DNA of 64,000 bases from Rhodococcus jostii RHA1 (GTDB taxonomy: Bacteria; Actinomycetota; Actinomycetes; Mycobacteriales; Mycobacteriaceae), in assembly GCF_000014565.1 (NCBI RefSeq), contig NC_008269.1, forward strand, positions 744,001 to 808,000, written 5' to 3'. How positions within the stretch are numbered: the stretch's first letter is position 1; every line of letters starts with the position of its first letter. Below, piece after piece: positions 17,852 to 26,579 of this stretch. The notes under the pieces were generated by a model that did no database searches, was not told the DNA's origin, and worked only from the letters and a program-made list of their open reading frames with translations. Position numbers and translations under genes: made by a program.

Positions 17852-19336
17852 TCAGGCGCCGCGTCGGCGGGGTACTGCGAGGTACTTGTACTCGAGGAAC
17901 TCGTCGATGCCGAGCTTGCCGCCTTCGCGGCCGAGGCCGGACTGCTTGACGCCGCCGAAGGGGGCTGCGGGGTTGGACACGATGCCGGTGTTGACGCCGA
18001 CCATGCCCACCTCGAGGCGTTCACTCAGGTCGAAAGCACGGTCGATGTCCTGGGAGAACACATAGCCGACCAGGCCCCAGTCGGTGTCGTTGGCGATCCG
18101 GATCACCTCGTTCTCGTCGTCGAACGGGACCACCGGGGCGACCGGGCCGAAGATCTCGGTGGTCATCAGGTCCGAGTCGGTGGAGACATCGGTGAGCACG
18201 GTCGGCGGGTAGAAGTAGCCGGCGCCAGCGGGTACGGCGCCGCCGGTCAGCGCCTTGGCGCCGCGGCCGAGTGCATCGTCGACCAGGGTCTGGACCTTGT
18301 CACGGCCGGCGGCATCGATCAGGGGACCGACCTGGACACCCTCGTCGAGGCCGTTGCCGACCTGCATGTCCGCCATCCGGGCGGCCAACCGCTCCGAGAA
18401 GACATCGGCGATGCTGCGGTGCACGTAGAGGCGGTTCGCTGCGGTGCAGGCCTCGCCCATGTTGCGCATCTTGGCTGCGATGGCGCCGTCGACGGCGGTG
18501 TCGATGTCGGCGTCGGCGCACACGATGAACGGGGCGTTGCCACCGAGCTCCATCGAGGACCGCATCACCGCGTCGGCGGCCTGCTTGAGCAGGAGCTTGC
18601 CGACCGCGGTGGAGCCGGTGAAGCTGATCTTGCGGGCCTTGCCGCTCGACATCCACGGCTCGACGACCGAGCCGGCGTTGGTGGTGTTGACGACGTTGAG
18701 GACACCGTCGGGCAGGCCGGCTTCCTGCATGATCGCCGCGAGCGCGAGGGAGGTCAGCGGTGTTTGCGCGGCGGGCTTGAGGACCATGGTGCAGCCGGCG
18801 GCGACCGCGGGGGCGATCTTGCGGGTGCCCATGGCCAAGGGGAAGTTCCACGGGGTGATGAGCACACAGGGTCCGACCGGTTCGCGGGTGACGATGATCC
18901 GGTTGGCGCCGTCGCCGGTGGTGGTGTGATCACCGCCGATGCGAACGGCTTCCTCGGAGAACCAGCGTAGGAATTCGGCGGCGTAGGCGACCTCACCCTT
19001 GGCCTCGGCGAGCGGCTTGCCCATCTCGGAGGTCATGATCTCGGCGAGCCAGTCCTGCCGTGCCATGACCAGGTCGTAGGCGCGGCGCAGGATTTCGCTG
19101 CGGGCGCGGGGAGCGGTGCGGGCCCACGACTCCTGCGCAGCAACGGCGGCGGCGAGGGCGGCGTCGGCGTCGGCGGGTCCACCGTCGGCGATCACGGAGA
19201 GGACCTCCCCGGTGGCGGGGTTTTCGACCTCGAACGTTCTGCCGTCGGCGGCGCCCTGCCAGGTTCCGTCGATGAGTAGTCCGGTGGGAACGGCCTGGGT
19301 CCCGGTGGTGGGGGCGAACGCGGTGGCGGTGGTCAT
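17852..19336 (-). CDS. gabD: NAD(P)-dependent succinate-semialdehyde-type dehydrogenase
   Basis: 494 aa from ATG 19336. ALDH motifs: TPWNFP (Asn164), FTGSTAVGK, general base Glu263 in MELGGNAPF, catalytic Cys297 in GEACTAANR, and the C-terminal PFGGVKQSGLGREGG. Overall pattern is that of GabD-type enzymes, which oxidise succinate semialdehyde (or glutarate semialdehyde) to the diacid. The start overlaps the stop of the upstream 2-hydroxyacid dehydrogenase by 4 bases (ATGA), so they are co-translated. The pairing suggests that a semialdehyde and a 2-hydroxy-diacid arise in one pathway. Confidence 0.88.
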   Translation of the reverse strand: MTTATAFAPTTGTQAVPTGLLIDGTWQGAADGRTFEVENPATGEVLSVIADGGPADADAALAAAVAAQESWARTAPRARSEILRRAYDLVMARQDWLAEIMTSEMGKPLAEAKGEVAYAAEFLRWFSEEAVRIGGDHTTTGDGANRIIVTREPVGPCVLITPWNFPLAMGTRKIAPAVAAGCTMVLKPAAQTPLTSLALAAIMQEAGLPDGVLNVVNTTNAGSVVEPWMSSGKARKISFTGSTAVGKLLLKQAADAVMRSSMELGGNAPFIVCADADIDTAVDGAIAAKMRNMGEACTAANRLYVHRSIADVFSERLAARMADMQVGNGLDEGVQVGPLIDAAGRDKVQTLVDDALGRGAKALTGGAVPAGAGYFYPPTVLTDVSTDSDLMTTEIFGPVAPVVPFDDENEVIRIANDTDWGLVGYVFSQDIDRAFDLSERLEVGMVGVNTGIVSNPAAPFGGVKQSGLGREGGKLGIDEFLEYKYLAVPRRRGA

Positions 19337-22248
19337 GGTGTGTTTTCTCCTTGCGGGGTGTGGGGGTCGAGGATCTGCGCGAGATGGACGGACGCGCCGG
19401 AGGATTGGTTGTCGGTCAGCTGCCGGACCTGCATGTGGCAGCTGAATCCGTCGGTGAGGACCGTGGTCTGGGGGAAGGTGCGCAGGGCGGGGGCGAGGGC
19501 CTGTTCGGCGACGGCCATGCTGGCGTCGTAGTGGTTGCGTTCGAAACCGAAATTGCCTGCCACACCGCAGCATCCGGTGGCCTCGCGCACCGTGGTGACA
19601 CCGACGGCATTGAGGGCGCGGCGTTGGGTTTCGGCGCCGAAGACCGCGTACTCGTGGCAGTGGGTCTGCACGGTCACCTCACCGGGAACGCGATGCCGCG
19701 GTGTCCAGCCCTCGGATGCCTGCACGGTGACCTGTTCGGCGAAGCTGCGCACCCGGGCGGCGACCCGGCGGGCGGCGTCGGTGTTCACGAGTTCGGGTAG
19801 GTCCTTGCGCAGCGCCGCCGCGCAGCTGGGTTCGGTGACCACGATCGGCCGGTCGGTGCCGTCGTCGAGGGCGGCGGCGGTGCGGGCCATCCGCTTCTTG
19901 GCCTGCTTCAATTGTCCGGTCGAGATCCAGGTCAGCCCGCAGCACAGGTCGGTGCGCACCTCGCAGGTGTGGTCGGCGTCGTCGATGACGCGGCGGGCGG
20001 CCGCGGCCACCTCGGGCCGGAATCCCTGGGTGAAGGAGTCGACGAACAGCACCACGTCACCGCCGGCGGCCCGGGTCTCGCCGAGCAGCTTGGCGAGCTG
20101 GCGGCGGGACGCGAACGGTGGCAGCGCGCGTTCGGTGGTCAGCCCACCCATTCCCAGGGCCAGGGACTTCAGTGGGGTGGCGAGGGCGGCGTTGACCACC
20201 GGTGCCATCCGCGAGGTCAGTTTCAGCCACCGGGGTAGCCAGCCGAGCGAGTAGTGCGCCATGGGGCGGATCCGGCCGGAGTAGTAGTGGTCGAAGAATT
20301 CCGATTTGTAGGTGGCCATGTCCACCCCGGTGGGGCAGTCCGTCGAGCACGCCTTGCAGGACAGGCACAGATCCAGTGCGTCGCGCACGTCCTCGGACGC
20401 CCAGCCCTCGTCGACGGTGCGGGCGCCGCGGACCATGTCCTGCAGCACCCGGGAGCGGCCGCGGGTGGAGTCCTTCTCGTCGCCGGTGGCCCGGTAGCTC
20501 GGGCACATCACCCCGCCGGAGTGGGAGCGGCAGCGGCCGACACCGATGCACCGTTGCACGGCGTCGGCGAATCCGCCGGTTCCGTCGCCGTTTCCGGTCT
20601 CGTGGAGGGTGAAGCTGGTCCGCCACGGCAGGGCCGGAACGCCGGCGAGCGCTAGGTCGTCGGTGACCGCAGGCGGGTTCACGATGATGCCGGGATTGAG
20701 CACGCCGCCGGGGTCGAAGATCTCCTTGAACCGCGCAAACGAGGCCATGATCGCGGGGGAGTACATCTCCGGGAGCAACTCGGAGCGGGCCCGGCCGTCG
20801 CCGTGCTCACCGGAGAGGGTTCCGCCGTGCTTGACGACCAGGCGGGCGGCGGCGCGCAGGAACCGGGCCATCACATCCCGGCCCTCATCGGTCCGTTGAT
20901 CGAAGGTGATCCGGATGTGCATGCAGCCGGCGCCGAAGTGTCCGTACATCACCCCGATCAGGTCGAATTCGGTGAGCAGCAGCCGGAAATCAGCGAGGTA
21001 GTCGGCGAGGTTCTCCGGTGCGACGGCCGAGTCCTCCCAGCCAGGCCAGGATGTCACGCTCGTGCCGTCGGGGTTGTCGAGCCGCGATGACAGGCCGGCG
21101 CCGTCTTCGCGGACGCGCCAGAGTTTCCTGCGGGCGGCCGGGTCGCGGACCTCGCGGCCGTCGAGGACCCGCCCGTTCTCCCGCAGTTCGGTGAGCAGTT
21201 GTTGAGCCTGGGCGGAGACGCTGTCGATGTCCTCGCCATCGAGGTCGACATACAGCCAGGCGTGGCCGGTGGGCAGGTCGGCGACCGAGTCGGCGCCGCG
21301 GCGGGCCCGCATCGTCTCCACGATCTGTTCGTCGATGCCTTCGACGGCCGCGGGACAGTAGCGCAGGATGGATTCGATGTCGCGGGCGGCGTCGACGACG
21401 TCGTCGTAGCCGAGGATCAGCAACAGCGCCGACGCGGGGACGTCGACCAGCCCGACGGTGGCACCGACGACGATCGCGCAGGCACCTTCGCTGCCGACCA
21501 GGGCGCGGGCGACGTCGAACCCGTTCTCCGGCAGCAGGTGTGAGAGGTGGAATCCGGAGACCTGCCGGGGGATCTGCCCGAGTTCGAGCCGGAACTGCGA
21601 CAGGTAGTCGCGGGTGAGGTCTTTCAGCTGTGCGGTGATCTGCTCGGCGCGCTCGGCTGCCGCGGTGTCCCCAGCGACGGTGGCCTCGATGCCGGAGCGG
21701 GTGGCGGTCAGCCGGGTTCCGTCGGCGAGAACCAGGTCGAGGGACACCACGTGATCGGCGGTGCGCCCGTATCGGACCGAGTGATTGCCGCAGGCGTCGT
21801 TGGCCACCGACCCGCCGACGGTGGCGCGGGTCTTGCTCGACGGGTCGGGTGCGAAGGTCAACGTCCCGCCGGTGTGGGCTTCGACCGCCTGCGAGAGTTC
21901 GGACAGGATGACGCCGGGCTCGACCACCGCGGTCCGGGTGTGCGGGTCGATCGCGACCACCTGGTCCATGTATCGGGAGAAGTCGAGCACCAGACCGCCG
22001 CCGATGGCGTTGCCCGCCATCGAGGTGCCACCGCCGCGCGCAATGATGGCCAGTCCAGCCTGATGGCACACCGCCAGCACCTCGCTGACCTCGGTCGCGG
22101 ACCGGGGAAATGCGACACCGGCGGGGGTGAGCCGGTAATTCGATGCGTCGTAGCTGTATTCGGCCAGCCGCCGGGTCGTGGTGTCGATCTCGACGGTGCA
22201 GGACTGGAGCAAGTCGGTGATGGGAATGTCCGTGGCGTCGACTGTCAC
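19333..22248 (-). CDS. FAD-binding and Fe-S-binding oxidoreductase (YdiJ/GlcD-GlpC fusion type)
   Basis: About 971 aa from GTG 22248; a longer form to ATG 22404 is possible. N-terminal FAD_binding_4 domain: IIARGGGTSMAGNAIGGGLV and GGSVANDACGNHSVRYGRTA. The central oxidase C-terminal domain has SGEHGDGRARSELLPEMY. Then come 4Fe-4S motifs, including CLSCKACSTDCPTGVDM, and a C-terminal part with two CCG elements (CCGLTW, CCGVAGNFG). This matches E. coli YdiJ, a D-2-hydroxyglutarate dehydrogenase, and related D-lactate dehydrogenases. I prefer the GTG because GAGGA precedes it and because the 5' extension would run through a very strong hairpin (22313-22371). Confidence 0.85.
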   Translation of the reverse strand: MTVDATDIPITDLLQSCTVEIDTTTRRLAEYSYDASNYRLTPAGVAFPRSATEVSEVLAVCHQAGLAIIARGGGTSMAGNAIGGGLVLDFSRYMDQVVAIDPHTRTAVVEPGVILSELSQAVEAHTGGTLTFAPDPSSKTRATVGGSVANDACGNHSVRYGRTADHVVSLDLVLADGTRLTATRSGIEATVAGDTAAAERAEQITAQLKDLTRDYLSQFRLELGQIPRQVSGFHLSHLLPENGFDVARALVGSEGACAIVVGATVGLVDVPASALLLILGYDDVVDAARDIESILRYCPAAVEGIDEQIVETMRARRGADSVADLPTGHAWLYVDLDGEDIDSVSAQAQQLLTELRENGRVLDGREVRDPAARRKLWRVREDGAGLSSRLDNPDGTSVTSWPGWEDSAVAPENLADYLADFRLLLTEFDLIGVMYGHFGAGCMHIRITFDQRTDEGRDVMARFLRAAARLVVKHGGTLSGEHGDGRARSELLPEMYSPAIMASFARFKEIFDPGGVLNPGIIVNPPAVTDDLALAGVPALPWRTSFTLHETGNGDGTGGFADAVQRCIGVGRCRSHSGGVMCPSYRATGDEKDSTRGRSRVLQDMVRGARTVDEGWASEDVRDALDLCLSCKACSTDCPTGVDMATYKSEFFDHYYSGRIRPMAHYSLGWLPRWLKLTSRMAPVVNAALATPLKSLALGMGGLTTERALPPFASRRQLAKLLGETRAAGGDVVLFVDSFTQGFRPEVAAAARRVIDDADHTCEVRTDLCCGLTWISTGQLKQAKKRMARTAAALDDGTDRPIVVTEPSCAAALRKDLPELVNTDAARRVAARVRSFAEQVTVQASEGWTPRHRVPGEVTVQTHCHEYAVFGAETQRRALNAVGVTTVREATGCCGVAGNFGFERNHYDASMAVAEQALAPALRTFPQTTVLTDGFSCHMQVRQLTDNQSSGASVHLAQILDPHTPQGENTP

Positions 22249-22312
22249 GGTGTCCTCGATTCTGGCGGGCGGGTCGGCTGCCCGATGAGCAGCGGAAGGG
22301 ATCCGGGGAGGG

Positions 22313-22371
22313 AGGGCAGAAGATGCGGGCCGCGTGGAGGCACGCGGGTCGGTTCCCGCATCTTCTGCCCT
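22313..22371 (-). other. Long two-part hairpin in the leader of the FAD/Fe-S oxidoreductase operon
   Basis: 17-bp perfect outer arms (22313-22329 and 22355-22371; AGGGCAGAAGATGCGGG and its complement) enclose a 7-bp inner stem (22330-22336 with 22341-22347) with a GAGG loop and a one-sided 7-base bulge. It lies between the operator at 22481 and the preferred GTG start. It could be an mRNA leader structure, attenuator or protein-binding dyad. No U-run follows, so a plain terminator is less likely. Confidence 0.6.
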
Positions 22372-22480
22372 GGTCAGGGGGTCAGTGCGCGCGATGGCGG
22401 ACACCCGACTGGTAGCGCCGATTCCGCCTTCCGCGTCGCGTCGTTCAATCGGGTTCTCCTCACCTGCTTGCGTTCTATGT

Positions 22481-22499
22481 CATACCGTATAACAGTATG
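22481..22499 (+). promoter_or_regulatory. Shared operator motif, copy between divergent EamA and FAD/Fe-S genes
   Basis: CATACCGTATAACAGTATG is a near-perfect 19-bp dyad (CATACnGT, three bases, ACnGTATG). It is one of the best matches to the motif at 32434-32448 (TACTGTATAACAGTA). Its position lets one bound protein control both divergent operons. Confidence 0.65.
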
Positions 22500-22531
22500 T
22501 CTGTGATGTCATCCATGAATCGAGTCCCGGG

Positions 22532-23440
22532 GTGAGCCGGGGGGCCGCGACGGTCTTGGCCGCCACCGGGGCACTGCTGTGGGGAACGCTCGGGCCGGTC
22601 GTCAGTGCCTGGTCCACCCTCGGCAGTGCCGAGACCGCCTTCGCGCGGTCGCTGGTCGCCGCGCTCACTCTCGGCGTCGTCGCCCGAGGGGCGGTCGCCG
22701 CGCGATCGCATGTGCGGGACCACTGGCGGGCGCTGCTGGTCGGCGGTGTCGGACTCGCCGGCTTCCAGTTCGCCTACTTCGCCGCGGTCGCCGAATCGGG
22801 CGTCGCGGTCAGCACGGTGGTCGGGATCGGTCTGGCACCTGCGATGACCGGGGCATGGTCGTGGTTCACCTCGGCCCGGCCCGCCGCCACCTGGATGGTG
22901 GGGACCGGCGTGGCATCTGCCGGTTTGGTCCTGCTGGTTCTCGGCTCGGCGTCCGGTGCCGCGGTGTCGCCCGCGGGTATCGGCTGGTCGGTGCTGGCGG
23001 CCGGGTTCTTCAGTGCCCAGGCGTTGGCGATCGAGTCGGTGGGGGCGTGGGGGTCGAATTCGGCTGTGCTGGCATGGATGTTCCTGGTCGCCGCATTCCT
23101 CATGGCGCCGATCGGCGGCCCCGCACTGTGGCTCAGCGGCGCGCTCGCCGCCGAGGATCTCGTGGTGATCGCGTATGTCGGTGTAGTGACCGCGGGCCTT
23201 GCGTACTGGCTGTTCGCGGCGGGAGTCGCGGTTCTCGGCGCCGCTGCCGCGGTCACGATCAGCCTGCTCGAACCCGTCGGCGCCGTCGTGCTGGCGGTGC
23301 TGTTCCTGGGGGAAGGGCAATCACCGGTGCAGTGGCTCGGGATTGTCTTGCTCATCGCATGCGTACCTGTCATGGCCTCCACGCCGGGCCAGGATGCGAG
23401 CGTCCCGCCGGTGGCGCCGGAGCCGGCGCAACGGTCGTGA
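22532..23440 (+). CDS. EamA/DMT-family transporter
   Basis: 302 aa from GTG 22532. About ten membrane segments, for example TVLAATGALLWGTLGPVVSA, FQFAYFAAVAESGVAVSTVV and AAAVTISLLEPVGAVVLAVL; the last is the typical second EamA repeat. Divergent from the FAD/Fe-S oxidoreductase, with an operator between them. Likely an exporter of a metabolite or amino acid tied to that pathway. Substrate unknown. Confidence 0.85.
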   Translation: MSRGAATVLAATGALLWGTLGPVVSAWSTLGSAETAFARSLVAALTLGVVARGAVAARSHVRDHWRALLVGGVGLAGFQFAYFAAVAESGVAVSTVVGIGLAPAMTGAWSWFTSARPAATWMVGTGVASAGLVLLVLGSASGAAVSPAGIGWSVLAAGFFSAQALAIESVGAWGSNSAVLAWMFLVAAFLMAPIGGPALWLSGALAAEDLVVIAYVGVVTAGLAYWLFAAGVAVLGAAAAVTISLLEPVGAVVLAVLFLGEGQSPVQWLGIVLLIACVPVMASTPGQDASVPPVAPEPAQRS

Positions 23441-23567
23441 TGCCCCCGCTACTGCCGGGCGGACGCGAGGAGGCGATCGTGTCGGGTGGGGGTCGGTCTG
23501 ACGCCGTCGACGGCGCCGAATCGTGGCCCGAGGTTCAATGCCCACATCCTCTCCAGGACCTAGCTAT

Positions 23568-23579
23568 ATTGTCAACAAT
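23568..23579 (+). promoter_or_regulatory. FadR-type palindrome, distal site upstream of APC permease
   Basis: ATTGTCAACAAT, a perfect 5-bp inverted repeat around CA. It is the reverse complement of the core at 23771 and 11208. The two permease sites are 203 bases apart, a spacing that would allow looping. Confidence 0.5.
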
Positions 23580-23770
23580 CGGAGAATTGCGGGGAGGAGC
23601 ATCGCAACGGACGGAGTTCGCGGCGCACCCGGACAGTACGGGGTTGGTGCACTGGATGTATCAGTAGCGTTGCGTTGCAGATGATTCTGTGAAAATGGTG
23701 GGCGGGGAAGATGACGCCCGATGACCTTCGTTGCGGGGTTGCCTGCTGCATCGGCTTGCTAGTGTGCCTG

Positions 23771-23782
23771 ATTGTTGACAAT
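23771..23782 (+). promoter_or_regulatory. FadR-type palindrome, proximal site upstream of APC permease
   Basis: ATTGTTGACAAT lies 25 bases before the ATG at 23808. That is close enough to block transcription start or elongation. Confidence 0.55.
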
Positions 23783-23807
23783 ATCCAAACATCAGCTTGG
23801 AGGTTCG

Positions 23808-25277
23808 ATGGCATTCAGCCGAAATTCAGATATCAATCCACCCGCGGGGGACGGAGCGGCGCCGGTGAGGTCTGCCCGCAATGACGGCGAGAAGAACCCC
23901 CAGGGCACCACCGCAGGGCGACCGGGCCATACCCTTCACAAGGGCGGGTTACGGCAGCGGCACCTGACGATGATCGCCCTCGGCGGCATCATCGGAGCCA
24001 GCCTGTTCGTCGGCAGCGGGTCGGTCATTCACACCGCCGGACCGGCGGCCGTGCTGTCCTACGCCCTCGGTGGGGTGCTCGTCATCTTCGTCATGCGCAT
24101 GCTCGGTGAAATGGCCACCGCCAAGCCCACTCTCGGATCGTTCATGGAGTACGCGCGAGAGGCGCTCGGTGAACGTGCCGGCTTCATCGTCGGGTGGTTG
24201 TACTGGTATTTCTGGGTCGGTGTGGTCGCCTTCGAAGCCGTCGTCGGCGGCAAACTCCTCGGAGGATGGTTTAACGCACCGGACTGGGTGTTCGCGCTGG
24301 TGCTGATGTTCATCTTGACGGCCACCAACTTGCTGTCGGCGCGCTCTTTCGGAGAGACCGAATTCTGGCTCGCGTCGATCAAGGTTGCCACGATCATCGT
24401 CTTTCTCTCCGTCGGCGCGCTTTTCGTCCTCGGTCTCTGGCCGGGATCGCAGCTGTCGGTCGCCAACATCGGCCAGCACGGTTTCATCGTCAACGGTGGG
24501 TTCTCGATCCTGCAGGGCGTCGTGGTGGTGATCTTCTCCTACTTCGGCGCCGAGATCGTGACGATGGCTGCTGCCGAGTCGGAACAACCCGCCAAGGCGG
24601 TGGCCAAGGCCACCAACACCGTGCTGTGGCGGATCCTGCTCTTCTACGTCGGTTCCGTGGCGCTGTTGCTGATGATCACCCCGTGGACCGAGATCCCCAG
24701 CAACTCCAGCCCGTTTGCGGCGGCCTTCGACAAGTTCGGCCTTCCCGCGGCCGGGCAGATCATGAATGTTGTCGTGCTCACCGCTGCGTTGTCCGTGCTC
24801 AACTCCGGCCTCTACACCGCCTCGCGGATGCTGTTCGCACTCGCCAACCGTGGATGGGCACCGGGCTGGGCCAGGGATTGCAATTCGCGTGGGGTGCCCT
24901 GGAAGGCGATTCTGCTGAGCACGATCGTCGGCTATGTGGCGGTCGCGATGAACTACGTCTCACCCGATCAGGTGTTCTCGTTCATCATGAACTCCGCCGG
25001 CGCGGTGGCCCTGTTCGTCTATGTCATCATCGCCCTGTCTCAGCTGAGCCTGCGCTCTCGCATGACCGACGACGAGAAAGCGGCACTGGGCCTGAAGATG
25101 TGGCTACATCCGTGGCTCGGGATTATCACCGTGGTCGGGATCGTCGTCATCATCTTCTCGATGAGCCTGATCGAGAGCACCCGAACTCAGCTGTGGCTGA
25201 GCCTGATCAGCCTCGGGGTGCTCCTGGTGGCCTACTCGATCACCCAGCGCGTGCGCCACCGCCGCGCCCGCAAGTAG
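23808..25277 (+). CDS. APC-family amino acid permease
   Basis: 489 aa from ATG 23808 (RBS GGAGG 8 bases upstream). About twelve membrane segments. Signature: RHLTMIALGGIIGASLFVGS followed by HTAGPAAVLSYALGGVLVIF, the amino acid transporter (AAT/GabP-AnsP) pattern, and VVIFSYFGAEIVTMAAAESE. It probably imports an amino acid or GABA. A GntR gene lies convergently downstream, and two FadR-type palindromes lie upstream, the same motif as before gdh. It may therefore supply substrate to the gdh/aminotransferase pair. Confidence 0.88.
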   Translation: MAFSRNSDINPPAGDGAAPVRSARNDGEKNPQGTTAGRPGHTLHKGGLRQRHLTMIALGGIIGASLFVGSGSVIHTAGPAAVLSYALGGVLVIFVMRMLGEMATAKPTLGSFMEYAREALGERAGFIVGWLYWYFWVGVVAFEAVVGGKLLGGWFNAPDWVFALVLMFILTATNLLSARSFGETEFWLASIKVATIIVFLSVGALFVLGLWPGSQLSVANIGQHGFIVNGGFSILQGVVVVIFSYFGAEIVTMAAAESEQPAKAVAKATNTVLWRILLFYVGSVALLLMITPWTEIPSNSSPFAAAFDKFGLPAAGQIMNVVVLTAALSVLNSGLYTASRMLFALANRGWAPGWARDCNSRGVPWKAILLSTIVGYVAVAMNYVSPDQVFSFIMNSAGAVALFVYVIIALSQLSLRSRMTDDEKAALGLKMWLHPWLGIITVVGIVVIIFSMSLIESTRTQLWLSLISLGVLLVAYSITQRVRHRRARK

Positions 25278-25300
25278 CACTTCCCCGGGCGCTTCCGGCC

Positions 25301-25340
25301 TCCCGTGCCGGTGGACGCGGCACTGCACCCACCGGCACGG
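25301..25340 (+). terminator. Bidirectional terminator between permease and GntR genes
   Basis: CCCGTGCCGGTGG (25301-25313) and CCACCGGCACGGG (25328-25340) form a perfect 13-bp stem with a 14-base loop between convergent stops. Confidence 0.75.
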
Positions 25341-25356
25341 GTCAGTCGGCACGGGG

Positions 25357-26046
25357 TCAGTCGGCCGGGAACATCGCCGACCGGATCTGCAGGGCGGCGG
25401 TCTCCATGTGCAGGGTGATCAGGCGGCCGAATGTCGACCCATCGGCGCGCCTGATGGCGTCGGCGAGGGTGTGATGATCGGTGATGCGATCTCGGGTTGC
25501 GTATTCGGTGCCTTCGAGGATCGACAGGCACATGCGGGTTTCGACCACCAGGGTCCGGTGCGCTCGCGACAAACGGGGGCTGTGGGCGAGTGCGACGAGC
25601 TGTTCATGGAAGTCGATGTCGATCTCGGCGACCTCGGCGTCGTCGTGCCGTGCGACTGCTTCGGACATCCGGTCCACGATGGCGTCCAAAACGTCTGCGG
25701 CGGCTGCGCGTGTGGTCGATCGGATGATCTCGAGTCCGGCGGCTCGCTCGATCGCCGCGCGTGTCCGGCAGATGTCCTCGATGTCAGCGGCGCTCAGGGT
25801 GGTGACGAAGAGTCCCCGATTGCGGACATTGACGAGAAGTTCTTCTTGGGTGAGGCGTTGGATTGCTTCGCGCAGCGGCCCGCGGCTGACGTCGAATTCG
25901 GCGGCCAGGTCTTGCTCGAACAGCTGCTGTCCGGGCCGCAGACGTCCTTCGGCGATCGCCGCGCGGAGACGGTCCGCCAGCATGGCCGGCATCGACTGCT
26001 GGGGAGGCGGGGCGGAGACGGAGATCAATGCCGATATGTCACCCAT
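25357..26046 (-). CDS. GntR-family regulator, FCD subfamily
   Basis: 229 aa. HTH: MLADRLRAAIAEGRLRPGQQ, EFDVSRGPLREAIQRLTQEE. The FCD domain carries metal-ligand-type residues in EIDIDFHEQLVALAHSP and DHHTLADAIRRAD. Convergent with the APC permease. It is the nearest FCD regulator to the ATTGTTGACAAT sites at 23568 and 23771, so it is the likely binder there and before gdh. Confidence 0.85.
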   Translation of the reverse strand: MGDISALISVSAPPPQQSMPAMLADRLRAAIAEGRLRPGQQLFEQDLAAEFDVSRGPLREAIQRLTQEELLVNVRNRGLFVTTLSAADIEDICRTRAAIERAAGLEIIRSTTRAAAADVLDAIVDRMSEAVARHDDAEVAEIDIDFHEQLVALAHSPRLSRAHRTLVVETRMCLSILEGTEYATRDRITDHHTLADAIRRADGSTFGRLITLHMETAALQIRSAMFPAD

Positions 26047-26120
26047 AGTGTCCGCCTTGCTCGCAAATCCCGGTTTCCACAGCGAAAGTAGCAGAGCGGT
26101 CCGTGCGGTCGCTGTCCACT

Positions 26121-26157
26121 ACTGTGCCCGCACCCCGGGGTGAGGTGCGGGCACAGT
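26121..26157 (-). terminator. Terminator after the DUF3263 gene
   Basis: ACTGTGCCCGCACC (26121-26134) and GGTGCGGGCACAGT (26144-26157), a perfect 14-bp stem with a 9-base loop. It lies downstream of the minus-strand genes ending at 26207. Confidence 0.75.
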
Positions 26158-26206
26158 GCAGAGCTGTCACCCGGCCGCGGTGTGCTGACTGGTTCCAGCC
26201 GGGGAG

Positions 26207-26557
26207 TTAGGAGGGACGGTAGATCGCGCGCAGCGTCTCGGCGACGTCGGCTGCGCACTCCCCGGTCTCGAGAGCCTCGAACAGCCGCCGTGCGAACCGT
26301 GCCGGTGCCATTCCGAACCGCTCGAAGACCTCGTCGTCCGGTGCCCGGCCGTACGGGGCCCAGCGGCAGGCGAACTGGATCAGCTCGGCACCCAGCCGAG
26401 GTGTGGTCTCGGCCGGGCCTTGACGCAGGAGCTGCAATCGTTGGCGGCGCCGGACCCGGTAGGCGTCGAGTTGGGCACGGCTGACGACGTTGTCCGGGTC
26501 GCCGGCGCGGTCGCGGTCATGCTGGCGGTGGCTGTCGATGGACATGGCGGAGTGCAT
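26207..26557 (-). CDS. DUF3263-like small protein
   Basis: About 116 aa from ATG 26557; 26545 is also possible. N-terminus polar. Middle: LDAYRVRRRQRLQLLRQGPA. C-terminus: LIQFACRWAPYGRAPDDEVF then ERFGMAPARFARRLFEALET. The W-A-P-Y-G and F-G-M pattern with following helix is that of the actinobacterial DUF3263 family, predicted small helical proteins of unknown function, possibly DNA-binding. It starts shortly after the APC permease stop and likely shares its transcript. Confidence 0.6.
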   Translation of the reverse strand: MHSAMSIDSHRQHDRDRAGDPDNVVSRAQLDAYRVRRRQRLQLLRQGPAETTPRLGAELIQFACRWAPYGRAPDDEVFERFGMAPARFARRLFEALETGECAADVAETLRAIYRPS

Positions 26558-26579
26558 CTCGGTTGTCTCGAGGGTCCGG

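Noticed and set aside
21547..22506. 319-codon plus-strand open frame
   Set aside because: Antisense to the FAD-binding domain of the large oxidoreductase and crosses its promoter and hairpin.
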